Source of the DNA: Lentilactobacillus otakiensis DSM 19908 = JCM 15040
GTDB taxonomy: Bacteria > Bacillota > Bacilli > Lactobacillales > Lactobacillaceae
Direction of reading: 5' to 3'
Length of the DNA stretch: 64,000 nt
Assembly: GCF_001434145.1 (NCBI RefSeq)
Contig: NZ_AZED01000014.1
Coordinates: forward strand, 1 to 64,000
The notes under the pieces are model-generated. The model worked only from the letters and a program-made list of their open reading frames with translations. It did no database searches and was not told the origin of the DNA. The stretch's first letter is position 1. Each line of letters starts with the position of its first letter. Both the position numbers and the translations under genes were made by a program. Positions 52,262 to 61,554 of this stretch are shown here, one piece after another.

Positions 52262-52406
52262 AAGTAGGACACTCCTTCGTTATCAATATTAGTTATAACT
52301 GTTTATTTATATAACCTACTTCTATTATATCAGATTGGGCAGGGGAAGTCTTGTGAAGCGCTTGCAAAGAATTCTTCAGTGTCCTTTCAGCTGATTAGAA
52401 CAGATT

Positions 52407-52436
52407 AAAAAAGAACGCCAATTATTAAGGCGTTCC
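52407..52436 (-). terminator. terminator containing the stop codon of the 72-aa gene
   Basis: The stem gaacgcc/ggcgttc on the minus strand encloses the TAA stop (52427-52425) in its loop and is followed by six T. Confidence 0.82.
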
Positions 52437-52643
52437 ATACTGTAAATTTGTGATAATCGAGATCAAGCCACCAAAAAGTGTAAATAAAACGCTCAACACA
52501 GCAAGAGCCACGAATAAGTGCCGCCACTTAAAGGGTGCCGGTTCACCCCGAGCGTTTTTATAAATTAGATAAAATGCGCCAGCAACAATTGTGAAAACTG
52601 CTGCCGCAAGTAAGATCCAGACAATTGCAAAAACGATGTCCAT
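52425..52643 (-). CDS. two-TM hypothetical protein, 72 aa
   Basis: Two membrane segments (about 5-27 and 42-66) are joined by a short basic loop (YKNARGEPAPFKWRH). The upstream site is GGAGG with a close ATG 52643. No family is recognised. Its stop lies in the loop of its own terminator, leaving no 3' untranslated region, which also suggests it is single-gene. Confidence 0.72.
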   Translation of the reverse strand: MDIVFAIVWILLAAAVFTIVAGAFYLIYKNARGEPAPFKWRHLFVALAVLSVLFTLFGGLISIITNLQYGTP

Positions 52644-52837
52644 GATGTGCCTCCGTCATTAATGATACTTGTAAACATAGCATTAGGAGCCGCAATGCGC
52701 AACTATGCGATAAGCATTATGTTTACCTTAAGTTGATTATGATGTCTTAAGATTTAAGTTTCAGTTAATCGCGCCTTTCTAAAATGAATTTAACGAATGA
52801 AAGTCATCCGCAAATTTGATCGAAAGAAAGGTGGGAA

Positions 52838-53398
52838 ATGATGATTAAATGGCTTCCGTACCTATTAAATATTACAGGCGTTCTGGTGTGGCTAAAGATG
52901 CAGTCCGGCAATTTGAGACGATTGTCGTGGTGTCAATTGTTCACGATTGGCTCGGCAATTCTTTACATCTTGTTTGTCAGCTACTTAACCTTAGCACCAA
53001 CTTCATATGCATTTGTCGGACCACAGCACGTGTCACCGATGATGATTGGATCGGCACCGATTAATCTGATCCCATTTTGGAGCACCACTGCAGATTTTTA
53101 TCAAAACGTCTTGATGATGCTGCCGATGGGTGTGTATCTCGGATTATTGCTGCCAAAATTCAATTTCAAGAAAGTCTTACTGACTGGTTTGGGCGTCAGT
53201 TTAACAATTGAAGGCCTGCAGTTTGTGCTCGATTTGTCGGTTGGACTCTCGAGATGGGTTGATATTAATGATGTTTTGACAAACACGTTTGGCGTATTAG
53301 TCGGCTGGGGTGTGTTAAAGGTTTTAAGGCATACAATCTTGGCAAGCCTTCTAAACGATTTTTCAATCACAGCGTTTTCACAACCCAAGGGTAAATGA
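52838..53398 (+). CDS. VanZ-like membrane protein
   Basis: This 186-aa protein has about five membrane segments. The VanZ-family core is visible: INLIPFWSTTADFYQNVLMMLPMGVYLG, SLTIEGLQFVLDLSVGLSRWVDINDVLTNTFGVLVGW. VanZ proteins confer low-level teicoplanin resistance in some settings, but most members have unknown roles. The ribosome-binding site AAGGTGGG precedes ATG 52838. The oxidase-fold gene follows after 58 bases. Confidence 0.87.
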   Translation: MMIKWLPYLLNITGVLVWLKMQSGNLRRLSWCQLFTIGSAILYILFVSYLTLAPTSYAFVGPQHVSPMMIGSAPINLIPFWSTTADFYQNVLMMLPMGVYLGLLLPKFNFKKVLLTGLGVSLTIEGLQFVLDLSVGLSRWVDINDVLTNTFGVLVGWGVLKVLRHTILASLLNDFSITAFSQPKGK

Positions 53399-53456
53399 TT
53401 GCCCTTTGAATCGGCAGGCTCTAAAATAAACTTACTTAAAGTTAATAGGAGATGTT

Positions 53457-53858
53457 ATGATGGCTAAATTGAACCAGGCAATGAAAGATATGATTGCCGG
53501 AGAATTATCGTATATTTCAACTGTTGATGCAGATGGTAATCCAGATGTTGGCCCAAAGATTTCGATGCGGGTTCTGGATGATGAACATCTGATTTATAAC
53601 GAAATGACGGGCGGTCAAACCCAAGCTAACATTAATGATAATGGTAAAGCAATCGTTGCTGTCGCAAATGCAAAAGCTTTGAAGGGCTTCAGATTTGGCG
53701 GCACTGCCAAGCTTTATACGGATGGTCCATATTATGATCAAGCAGCCAAATGGGCAGAGGGCAAGTTCCCAGTTCCTAAGGGCGCTGGCGTCATTACGAT
53801 TGAAAAGATTTGGACATTGGATCCAGGTCCTAAAGCAGGAAAGATTTTTGAAGAGTAA
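53457..53858 (+). CDS. pyridoxamine 5'-phosphate oxidase-fold flavoprotein
   Basis: This 133-aa split-barrel FMN-binding protein has the start LNQAMKDMIAGELSYISTVDADGNPDVGPK, then MTGGQTQANINDNGKAIVAVANA and GFRFGGTAKLY. This short type occurs widely in lactic acid bacteria as a putative oxidoreductase. ATG 53457 follows AGGAGATG; ATG 53460 is equally possible. It may be cotranscribed with VanZ. The physiological substrate is unknown. Confidence 0.82.
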   Translation: MMAKLNQAMKDMIAGELSYISTVDADGNPDVGPKISMRVLDDEHLIYNEMTGGQTQANINDNGKAIVAVANAKALKGFRFGGTAKLYTDGPYYDQAAKWAEGKFPVPKGAGVITIEKIWTLDPGPKAGKIFEE

Positions 53859-53867
53859 TTGATAGTA

Positions 53868-53907
53868 AAATTGCCAGCTTATCAAATTTTGATGAGCTGG
53901 CAATTTG
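53868..53907. terminator. bidirectional terminator
   Basis: A 19-bp stem (aaattgccagcttatcaaa) with A and T flanks lies between the flavoprotein gene and the convergent zinc-ribbon gene. Confidence 0.88.
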
Positions 53908-53912
53908 TTTAT

Positions 53913-54815
53913 CTAAGCTTGGTAACTGATGCTTTCTGAGAAAGTGATGCCATCTGCAACCGTATCAAACGATTTTGCATCATCCGATTCGTCAGTCAAT
54001 ATTTTGATTGAGGCTGGTTTTAAACCAGAAGTTGATTTTCCAAGGAGAATCAAAGCATACTCAACTCTCTTGGCATTTGGCGCAATTTCATCAACTGAAC
54101 CAGTATCGCTGAGGGAATCATCATCAGAACTTGTCTGATAACCATTAGAATAAATTACTTGTTTGATTCCGCCGAATTGAATCGCACGACTTGAATTATT
54201 TTTGACAGTGTATTCAATTTTAATCCGACTATAATCTTTTGGGAGATTATCTTTACTAAATGTGTCAATGGCTTCATCTAGTTGATCTTGAGTGTTTGCA
54301 TGGATTTTATCAACTTCGGCATGCTTAAACTTTATTGATAGAGGTCCACTTTTGACGGTGGTGTTGGGCTTTGCACCTAAGCCAATCAAGGTTGCTTTTC
54401 CAATAATTGGACTGTTTTTCCATTGCCCAACCTTCGAGGGGTGGGTGAGTGAATCTGATGGGATCTCATTAGGATCCTTTTCTTTCGGCTTCGCTTTCGC
54501 CTTCGTCGTTTTGGAGCTTGCTGCCGGCTGCATCACAACCGTTGTTCTGGCACTATTCAACAATGCGATACACGTTACCATGCCAACACCCAAAACAATG
54601 ATTGCCCAAATCATCCAATTTTTGTACCAAAGCTGTTTGGGCGTTGATAACTGACGAGTCGGTGTCGGAATTTCGGCCTTTTGTTTTTCAGTGTGTGGTT
54701 GGGCAGGTTGTTGATCCCCCAAAGCAACCTGTTCTTTACCACAATATGGACAGTACTGCGCCGCAAGCGGAATGGCTTTGCCGCAACTTAGACAAAATTT
54801 TGTTTCTTCATTCAT
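53913..54815 (-). CDS. zinc-ribbon membrane protein with extracellular domain, 300 aa
   Basis: The N-terminal zinc ribbon (CLSCGKAIPLAAQYCPYCG, about 7-25) is followed by a linker, one membrane segment (about 66-88) and a Lys-rich spacer. A DUF4352-like beta domain fills the C-terminal half (IGKATLIGLGAKPNTTV...KIEYTVKNNSSRAIQFG). ATG 54815 has GGAGG ahead; 13 upstream codons are excluded. Its leader carries a terminator-like hairpin downstream of a strong promoter, suggesting attenuation. It shares its layout with the gene at 32027. Confidence 0.82.
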   Translation of the reverse strand: MNEETKFCLSCGKAIPLAAQYCPYCGKEQVALGDQQPAQPHTEKQKAEIPTPTRQLSTPKQLWYKNWMIWAIIVLGVGMVTCIALLNSARTTVVMQPAASSKTTKAKAKPKEKDPNEIPSDSLTHPSKVGQWKNSPIIGKATLIGLGAKPNTTVKSGPLSIKFKHAEVDKIHANTQDQLDEAIDTFSKDNLPKDYSRIKIEYTVKNNSSRAIQFGGIKQVIYSNGYQTSSDDDSLSDTGSVDEIAPNAKRVEYALILLGKSTSGLKPASIKILTDESDDAKSFDTVADGITFSESISYQA

Positions 54816-54865
54816 GATGATCCTCCAGAATATGTATTCAGCTTTTATAGTCATCAGGTTTGGAC

Positions 54866-54902
54866 AAAAAATAACTTAGGAGCGTTCGGTTGCCCCTAAG
54901 TT
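54866..54902 (-). terminator. terminator-like hairpin in the zinc-ribbon gene leader
   Basis: On the minus strand the stem aacttagggg-c/g-tcctaagtt is followed by six T. It lies about 35 bases after the predicted transcription start and 50 bases before the start codon. It could be an attenuator, or the end of a separate RNA of about 70 bases. Confidence 0.6.
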
Positions 54903-54940
54903 GCGAATACTTTGTAGTTAATCGTTTTACAAGCCATCTA

Positions 54941-54970
54941 ACTATACCTAACTAATAGTACGCTCGTCAA
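54941..54970 (-). promoter_or_regulatory. promoter upstream of the leader hairpin
   Basis: Minus-strand TTGACG (54970-54965), an 18-base spacer and TATAGT (54946-54941). The region 54855-55158 otherwise holds the pyruvate oxidase promoter and cre site. Confidence 0.6.
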
Positions 54971-55051
54971 TCATTTTTAAAACTTTGTTTAATCTTTTTA
55001 TAGACATAAATTTATAATTTACACATCCGAGAAACCCTTACATATCAAATA

Positions 55052-55065
55052 ATTAACCGCTTTCA
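55052..55065 (-). promoter_or_regulatory. cre site upstream of pyruvate oxidase
   Basis: On the minus strand TGAAAGCGGTTAAT matches 12 of 14 positions of the CcpA consensus. It lies about 20 bases upstream of the -35, a position compatible with activation or repression. Confidence 0.55.
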
Positions 55066-55083
55066 ATCAAAAAGTCGTTTTAA

Positions 55084-55112
55084 TTGTATTTTCGGTTGTA
55101 CAAAACTAATAT
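55084..55112 (+). promoter_or_regulatory. promoter of pyruvate oxidase
   Basis: TTGTAT (55084) and TAATAT (55107) are 17 bases apart. The start codon lies 47 bases downstream of the -10. Confidence 0.6.
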
Positions 55113-55158
55113 GATCTTGATCAGCAAATAGTCATTCACTCACAGGGAGGTTTTTATT

Positions 55159-56913
55159 ATGGCAGATACAATTAATTCTGGTATTGCTGCATTACGAACA
55201 CTCGAAAGTTGGGGTGTTGATCACATCTACGGTATCCCAGGTGGTACGATTAACAACTTAATGTATGCATTAGACGCTGAAAAAGACAAAATTAAATATG
55301 TTCATGTCCGTCACGAGGAAGTTGGGGCACTGGCTGCCGTTGCCGATACAAAGCTGACCGGTCACATCGGAGTTGCCTTTGGCTCAGCCGGACCTGGTGC
55401 AACTCATTTGTATCAGGGGGCTTATGATGCGATGGCTGACAAAGTGCCGGTTCTGTTGATTGTCGGTCAAAACCCACAAGCATTAATGAACCAAGACTTC
55501 TTCCAAGAGTTTGACGAAAACCCATGGTTCAAAGACGCCGGGGTTTATGCACGGACCGTCATGACGGCCGAGAGTTTGCCACACATTTTGGATGAAGCAA
55601 TTCGTCGCGCATTCGCTCAACACGGGCCCGCAATTGTCACGATTCCAAATGACTTGGCCAACAAGGAAATACCAGCTGATGGCTACTATAGTTCAGCTGC
55701 CAACTTTGCCAAACCTGAATTAGGCGCCGGCTCAGATGAGCAGATTAACCAGGCGCTGGATTTGATTTACCAAGCTAAAAAGCCAATCTTATATGTTGGT
55801 CAAGGGACCTATGGTGCGGCAGATGAGGTCATGGAATTCGCCAAGAAGTTCCAAATTCCAGTCATCAACACTGCTTTGGGTAAGGAAATTATTCCATATG
55901 ACTTTGAGTCCTTACTTGGATCAGCTGCCCGTGTGGCATCCAAACCCGCTAATGAAGCCTTGCAACAAACTGATTTGATGCTATTTGTTGGGTCGAACTA
56001 TCCATTTGCAGAAGCAATGTTCAAACCTGGCATCAAGTTCATTCAAGTCGATAATAATCCACAAGTTCTTGGCAAACGTCACAAGACCGATGTTGCGATT
56101 CTCGCTGACGCCAAGAAGACGTTGCAGAAGTTTATCGACATGGGTAAGACCGCAGAACCTTCTGATTGGTATGCTGCTAATGTTGACAACGTCACTAATT
56201 GGCATGCTTACAACGACCATATGATGAATCGGACGGAAGGTAAATTACGATTCGAACCAGCTTTTAAAGAGATCAATCGAATTGCTGAAAAGGATGCCAT
56301 TTTCTCAATTGATGTTGGGGATGTCACTCAAAATGCCGTTCGTCTGTTAAAGACCAATGGCCATCAACCATGGATTACTTCCGGATTGTTCGCAACCATG
56401 GGCGTTGGTTTGCCAGGTTCAATCGCTGCCAAATTAAGTTATCCTGATCGTCAGGTATTTAACTTAACTGGTGATGGTGCCGCAGCGATGGTCATGCAAG
56501 ATTTGAGCACCCAAGTTGGTTACAAGCTGCCAATTATCAATGTGGTCTTCTCTAACGAGGCGCTAGGCTTCATTGAAGATGAGCAGGAAGACGATAGTCA
56601 TGAGTGGTTTGGAATCAGTTTGCCTCAAACTGATTTCGCCAAGGTCGCTGAAGCACAAGGCATGTTAGGCATCACGGTTACTTCAGTTGATCAAATGAAA
56701 TCGGCATTTGACAAGGCGGTTGAAGAGACCAAAGCCGGCAAACCGGTTTTGATCGACGTTAAGATTACCAACGAACGGCCAATTCCAGTTGAGAAATTGA
56801 CTTTGGATCCAGATAAATTTGATCAAAAGACCATCGACGACTTCAAGAAACGTTATTACGCAGAGGACTTGGTTCCACTGAGTGAATTCCTGAAGAAGCA
56901 TGGTGTTAAATAA
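55159..56913 (+). CDS. pox: pyruvate oxidase
   Basis: This 584-aa thiamine-diphosphate flavoenzyme has the N-terminal GVDHIYGIPGGTINNLMYALD and glutamate-bearing VRHEEVGALAA (the TPP-activating Glu). The FAD-binding middle domain is followed by the TPP motif GDGAAAMVMQDLSTQVGYKLPIINVVFSN. The sequence follows lactobacillar pyruvate oxidases, which turn pyruvate, phosphate and oxygen into acetyl phosphate, CO2 and hydrogen peroxide. The ribosome-binding site is AGGGAGG. The cre site fits carbon control. Acetolactate synthase-like enzymes are relatives, but the sequence fits Pox better. Confidence 0.92.
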   Translation: MADTINSGIAALRTLESWGVDHIYGIPGGTINNLMYALDAEKDKIKYVHVRHEEVGALAAVADTKLTGHIGVAFGSAGPGATHLYQGAYDAMADKVPVLLIVGQNPQALMNQDFFQEFDENPWFKDAGVYARTVMTAESLPHILDEAIRRAFAQHGPAIVTIPNDLANKEIPADGYYSSAANFAKPELGAGSDEQINQALDLIYQAKKPILYVGQGTYGAADEVMEFAKKFQIPVINTALGKEIIPYDFESLLGSAARVASKPANEALQQTDLMLFVGSNYPFAEAMFKPGIKFIQVDNNPQVLGKRHKTDVAILADAKKTLQKFIDMGKTAEPSDWYAANVDNVTNWHAYNDHMMNRTEGKLRFEPAFKEINRIAEKDAIFSIDVGDVTQNAVRLLKTNGHQPWITSGLFATMGVGLPGSIAAKLSYPDRQVFNLTGDGAAAMVMQDLSTQVGYKLPIINVVFSNEALGFIEDEQEDDSHEWFGISLPQTDFAKVAEAQGMLGITVTSVDQMKSAFDKAVEETKAGKPVLIDVKITNERPIPVEKLTLDPDKFDQKTIDDFKKRYYAEDLVPLSEFLKKHGVK

Positions 56914-56924
56914 AAAGTAATGAT

Positions 56925-56972
56925 AAGCCTTTAGTTATCAGCTTTTCGGAGTTGATGACTAAAGGCTTTTCG
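56925..56972 (+). terminator. terminator of pyruvate oxidase
   Basis: The stem aagcctttagttatca/tgatgactaaaggctt (one mismatch) is followed by four T. Confidence 0.85.
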
Positions 56973-57060
56973 TCTGTCTTAAATTAAAAGCACTTCAATC
57001 ATGCATGTTGTGTGTAATTTGATTATAATAAATTGTATATACATGAGGGGAGCATTACAT

Positions 57061-58905
57061 ATGAAAAGATTAAGGAAATTTCGAATCGCACTGCTTAGTT
57101 TGACTGCCTTTGCAGTCGTCAGTGGCGCATCACAGACGACTCAAGCCAAATCAAAGACCAGTCCAACAACCGTCAGTGTTGTCTTAAAACCGAGGGATCA
57201 TTCGCAGATGTTGACGTACATCAATCAGACGGTTGATCCAAGTTCACCGTATTTCCATAAATACTTGACACCAGCTGATGTTGAGTCGAAGTACGGCCAG
57301 TCAGATTCTCAAGTCGATCAGTTTCAAAAGTACTTTAGTGGCTATAAGCTTAAGACATCTGCTTATCCCGGGAATTTGATTTTGAAGGTGACCGGTTCAA
57401 AGAAGAACATTATCAAAGCATTTAAAGCCACACCATCAAGTAAGAATAAAAAAGACTTTATTGCTAAGACTAAGTTGCCAGGTAAATTATCTGATAAAGT
57501 CGCTTCAGTTGTCGGAATTTATCTCCCTGCCACCAAGTCAGGCAAATCTGCATCCAAGAATACAATCAAACCACACACAAATTTTGAAAAATCAGACCAA
57601 ACCGTTGACGCGGCTGCTGGAAAGGCTTTTTCAAAGAAGTATGGTGTTTTGAAATTTGCTGATCACTATGGTCTGAACAAATTGTATGATAAGAAATTGG
57701 ATGGAACCGGTCAACGGATTGGCATTATTGATTTGGCTGATTTTCCGATGGACAGTGTCAGTAAATACCTTGAGCAAAATGGCATGAATGGCGACACCAG
57801 TCGGGTCCATAAGATTTATACCAACGATGGGGCATATAATCAGAAACTCTCAGTTGACATTTTGGTCAGTCAGACTGAATCTTCTCTTGATGCTCAGCAG
57901 GCAGCTTCGGTTGCCCCAGGTGCTCAAGTTGACAACTATATTGCCATCTCTAAGGGTGATACTACAATTGCGGATGCCTTATTCTTGAACGCCTTCGCCC
58001 ATGCTGTTGGTGATAACCAGGATAAACAGTTGTCAACCAGTTTTAACGTTGGCTACGAAGTGCGTAAGTTGATCCAACCTGGTATGAGTGAAACTGCTAA
58101 ACAATATAGTGATGCGATGAACCTCGTGTTTGAACAAGCTGCTATCCAAGGAATTTCGATTTTTAATGCGAGTGGTGATTATGGTCCTCACGAGGTCTTT
58201 AATAAGAAGCCCAATCTCTCAATTCCGACTTCCGCATACGTTGTTCAAGTTGGTGGGACATCGCTACCATTAGCAAGTATCATCAAGGGCCAAAAGGTTG
58301 ATTTCCCTAAAGAACGGGCTTGGAACGATTTGTATTGGCGAGCATCTACCAAACCAACTTTGTATCAAGGCAGCGGTGGCGGTTTTGCTAAATTCAATGC
58401 CACCCCCGATTATCAACTTGGCTTCTCGGGCGTAAACACCTTCCGAGCAATCGAATGGCTGAAGTATAATCCTAAAGGCTACTTGGTCAATCTCCATCCC
58501 AAGACGATCACAGGAACCGGCACTGGTCGGAACGTGCCCGATGTCTCAGCTAACTCAGATAGTAAAACCGGCTACGCAACATATATGAATTATGGTCCAG
58601 GCAATAAAAGCACCGGTAATTGGGTCGTTTCTGGTGGTACCAGTTATGCAGCCCCACAGATGGCCGCAGCCAATGCAGTTATCAATAGTGGCTTATCTGA
58701 ATCGGTTGGCTTCTGGAATCCACAAATTTACAAGTGGGCTGCTGAACCCGACACGCCGTTCACGGTGTTGGATGATGCTGATAACAACAGCAACTTGTAC
58801 TATACAGGTCAACCAGGAAAGCTCTATAACCAGGCAACTGGCTTAGGAACGGTTAACTTTGAGAAGCTCTATAATAAATTTGAGACTCAAAACAGCTCGA
58901 ATTAA
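57061..58905 (+). CDS. secreted sedolisin-like (S53) serine protease 1
   Basis: This 614-aa secreted protein has a signal peptide (1-28), a pro-kumamolisin activation domain (about 35-170) and an S53 catalytic domain. The sedolisin triad is complete: Glu273 and Asp277 (ESSLD), Asp373 (ASGDYG, oxyanion), Ser528 (GGTSYAAP). The C-terminal calcium-site region LDDADNNSNLYYTGQPGKLYNQATGLGTVNF follows. S53 proteases act at acid pH, fitting a lactic habitat. ATG 57061 follows GGGGAG; the longer frame to 57001 overlaps the promoter region (TATAAT at 57024). A paralogue follows directly. Confidence 0.88.
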   Translation: MKRLRKFRIALLSLTAFAVVSGASQTTQAKSKTSPTTVSVVLKPRDHSQMLTYINQTVDPSSPYFHKYLTPADVESKYGQSDSQVDQFQKYFSGYKLKTSAYPGNLILKVTGSKKNIIKAFKATPSSKNKKDFIAKTKLPGKLSDKVASVVGIYLPATKSGKSASKNTIKPHTNFEKSDQTVDAAAGKAFSKKYGVLKFADHYGLNKLYDKKLDGTGQRIGIIDLADFPMDSVSKYLEQNGMNGDTSRVHKIYTNDGAYNQKLSVDILVSQTESSLDAQQAASVAPGAQVDNYIAISKGDTTIADALFLNAFAHAVGDNQDKQLSTSFNVGYEVRKLIQPGMSETAKQYSDAMNLVFEQAAIQGISIFNASGDYGPHEVFNKKPNLSIPTSAYVVQVGGTSLPLASIIKGQKVDFPKERAWNDLYWRASTKPTLYQGSGGGFAKFNATPDYQLGFSGVNTFRAIEWLKYNPKGYLVNLHPKTITGTGTGRNVPDVSANSDSKTGYATYMNYGPGNKSTGNWVVSGGTSYAAPQMAAANAVINSGLSESVGFWNPQIYKWAAEPDTPFTVLDDADNNSNLYYTGQPGKLYNQATGLGTVNFEKLYNKFETQNSSN

Positions 58906-58925
58906 TCTGAGGGGAGTCATTGATT

Positions 58926-60749
58926 ATGGTAAAATGGAAAATCGCATTACTTAGTTTGACTGGGTTCTTAACTTTGGGGGCAGCATCGACAACCGCTTCT
59001 GCCAAGACATCTAAAACGCCGGTGACGGTCAATCTTGTTTTTAATGTGCGTGATCAAAATGGCATGAACGATTATGTTAATCAAACAGTGGATCCAACTT
59101 CGCCGAATTATCATCAATATTTAACACCGGATCAGGTTGCTGATAAATATGGAAGAAGTAGTTCCCAAATTTCAGAATTCACGAAGTATTTTAGCAAGTA
59201 TCATTTGAAATCAGCTGCTTATCCCGGCAACTTTGTCATGAAGGTTCAGGGTTCTCAAACTAATTTGGTGAAGGCGTTTAAAGCCAAGCCTGCTAAAACC
59301 GATAAGAATGGGGATGTGTCTCGAACTAGATTGCCCGGCAAATTATCCAGTCAGGTAGCGTCAGTTCTTGGACTGTATATAGAGAACAAAAAAACCAGTA
59401 GCAAGACTGATAAAAAAGCACTCAAGTTTACCCATCACTTGGTCAAGGATGACGCACCAATCGTTGCAAACACTAAAAATCAGTTTGCCAAGAAATATGG
59501 GTCAGTCAAGTTTTCTGATGCATATGGCGTCAACAAACTATATGACCAGAATTTGCATGGGCAAGGGCAACGCATTGGGGTCATTGTGACCTATGAATTC
59601 AATCCAAAGGATGTCGCTGAGTACTGGAAACAAATGGGTGTCAACAGTGATGTTTCAAGAATTCATAAGATTTACACGACTGATAAAACCGATGGCCCAA
59701 ATCCAAAGACCAATGATGATGTGACTTCACAAGAAGAAGCCAGCTTGGATGTTGAACAAGCTGGTAGCGTTGCGGACCAAGCACATATTGATGCTTACGT
59801 TGGGGTTTCCAAAGATGACGTTTCAACCCCAGATGTCCAATATTTGGATGCTTTCGCGACAGCGGTTGGTGACAATCAAGATAAGCAACTCACTACCAGT
59901 TCCTCATTTGGGAATGAGTTAACCGGTTTTGGAGCCGGTGGCTTGAGTGAAACGCCAGCTGAATTTAACGATGCAATTAATTTGGTGTTTGAACAAGCTG
60001 CGATTCAAGGAACCGTTATTTTCAACGCTGCCGGGGATGCCGGCCCTTACGAAATTCCCAGCAAGACTCGCAGCTTATCATTCCCAACTTCCCCATATGC
60101 GGTTCAAGTCGGTGGGACGACATTACCGTATACTAAGATTATTGGTTCTCGATTGGTTCAAATTCCTAAAGAACGAACTTGGGGCGATTCCTACTCACAA
60201 GGGATCGTTAAAAAGCCAACCATCTTCCCTGGTGGCGGTGGCGGATTCTCCAATCTTAATCCAACTCCTTCATATCAACTCGGTGTTCCAGGTGTGAACA
60301 CATATAATGCGTTTAACATGGTTAAATACACGAAGGGCGGCTACTTGAACAATCCAAATCCTGGAATGGTTTCTGGAACTGCTTCTGGTAGAAATCTTCC
60401 TGATATTTCCGGAAACGCTGATGAGAAGACTGGTTATGCTGCTTACATGTCATACAAGAACTCTTCAATTTGGGTCAATGCTGGTGGTACCAGCTTTGTG
60501 GCCCCTCAAATGGCGGGTGCCAGTGCCGTGATCAATAGTGGCTTAAAGACTTCAGCTGGATTCTGGAACCCACAATTGTATAAGTTCGCGGTTCAACCCG
60601 ATACACCATTCCATGTTTTGGATGATGCGACGGTTAATAACACCAATTTGTATTACACGGGTCAACCGGGTAAGGTTTACAACCAGGCTAGTGGTTTGGG
60701 AACCGTTGATTTTAGTAAATTGTTTAACAAGTTCAATACACAGGGATAA
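58926..60749 (+). CDS. secreted sedolisin-like (S53) serine protease 2
   Basis: This 607-aa paralogue of the preceding gene has the same order: signal peptide (1-25), activation domain and catalytic domain with Glu271 and Asp275 (EASLD), Asp371 (AAGDAG) and Ser523 (GGTSFVAP). The two are clearly related over their full length (for example QTVDPTSPNYHQYLTPDQV and WNPQLYKFAVQPDTPFHVLDD) but have diverged, so this is an old tandem duplication. ATG 58926 follows GAGGGGAG 20 bases after the first gene; one transcript is expected. Confidence 0.88.
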   Translation: MVKWKIALLSLTGFLTLGAASTTASAKTSKTPVTVNLVFNVRDQNGMNDYVNQTVDPTSPNYHQYLTPDQVADKYGRSSSQISEFTKYFSKYHLKSAAYPGNFVMKVQGSQTNLVKAFKAKPAKTDKNGDVSRTRLPGKLSSQVASVLGLYIENKKTSSKTDKKALKFTHHLVKDDAPIVANTKNQFAKKYGSVKFSDAYGVNKLYDQNLHGQGQRIGVIVTYEFNPKDVAEYWKQMGVNSDVSRIHKIYTTDKTDGPNPKTNDDVTSQEEASLDVEQAGSVADQAHIDAYVGVSKDDVSTPDVQYLDAFATAVGDNQDKQLTTSSSFGNELTGFGAGGLSETPAEFNDAINLVFEQAAIQGTVIFNAAGDAGPYEIPSKTRSLSFPTSPYAVQVGGTTLPYTKIIGSRLVQIPKERTWGDSYSQGIVKKPTIFPGGGGGFSNLNPTPSYQLGVPGVNTYNAFNMVKYTKGGYLNNPNPGMVSGTASGRNLPDISGNADEKTGYAAYMSYKNSSIWVNAGGTSFVAPQMAGASAVINSGLKTSAGFWNPQLYKFAVQPDTPFHVLDDATVNNTNLYYTGQPGKVYNQASGLGTVDFSKLFNKFNTQG

Positions 60750-60756
60750 ACTCTGA

Positions 60757-60817
60757 TAAAAAATAGCAGGACTCATACATGCGATGATAAATGCATGTGT
60801 GGGCTCTGCTATTTTTT
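60757..60817. terminator. bidirectional terminator
   Basis: A long stem (aaaaatagcag...catacatgc with gcatgtgtg...ctgctatttttt) has T runs on both strands. It ends the protease operon and the convergent lipoprotein gene. Confidence 0.88.
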
Positions 60818-60820
60818 GAC

Positions 60821-61318
60821 TTATTTGATACTATATGTTTGGACGCCGATGGTTTGGTTGGTCCCATATTTGACACCATGAATTTTGATTGATGACTTGG
60901 TGTCATAGAGATTCCAGGCCATCGATCCTTTGGCTGATTGATTTTTCTTAATATTGATTTTGTATTTGGCAGCTAGGCTTTGATCAGGGAGTGGAGCGGC
61001 AACCAACTGCTTTTTTGATTTGGCAGGTTGGTAAGCCCTCAACACTGACGCGGCACTGACCGGTGAAACCTTTTTGCCACTGGTGTTTGTAATTGTGTAC
61101 CAAATTGCAAAAATTGGCTTCTTACCAAACTCATTCCCACTTGTCCCAGCAGGAATCACGGCTGTTTTGGTGATTTTGAGATGAAAGTTTTTCACTTTGA
61201 GTGAATTCTTGCTGAAGTTTTGCGAGTTTGCTGAATTTTTGCTCTGTCCCAGCATGCCACAACCTGACAAAGAAATGAGGGCGGTTAAGGTCAGTAGAAA
61301 TAACAATGTTTTTTTCAT
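60821..61318 (-). CDS. lipoprotein with DUF5067-like domain
   Basis: This 165-aa protein has the lipobox LSGC (Cys20). A polar linker is followed by a beta-rich domain (LKVKNFHLKITKTAVIPAG...PIFAIWYTITNTSGKKVSPVSA) that reads like DUF5067/DUF4352 immunoglobulin-like lipoproteins of lactic acid bacteria. The ribosome-binding site is GGAGACC. The function is unknown. Confidence 0.8.
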   Translation of the reverse strand: MKKTLLFLLTLTALISLSGCGMLGQSKNSANSQNFSKNSLKVKNFHLKITKTAVIPAGTSGNEFGKKPIFAIWYTITNTSGKKVSPVSAASVLRAYQPAKSKKQLVAAPLPDQSLAAKYKINIKKNQSAKGSMAWNLYDTKSSIKIHGVKYGTNQTIGVQTYSIK

Positions 61319-61457
61319 TTTCCGGTCTCCAATATTTATGTATTGAGTAAAAATGATACTTGGTTAATATTTTACATGATTATTGCAGAAAAGGAACATA
61401 AAAGTATTTGTGTGAGTGGCGATAGTTCAATTTTCTCAGGATTGGATTTCAATATAC

Positions 61458-61486
61458 AAAAAGCAGCGCCATGAGTCGGCTCTGCT
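61458..61486 (-). terminator. probable terminator of the 160-aa membrane protein gene
   Basis: The stem agcagagcc/ggcgctgct on the minus strand is followed by five T, 69 bases past the stop at 61555. Confidence 0.65.
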
Positions 61487-61554
61487 CGAAATTTGATTTG
61501 GATGAATTATCTTTTGTCAGTTGGCACTCAATGCGTTTGAGTTCCACAAGCAAA

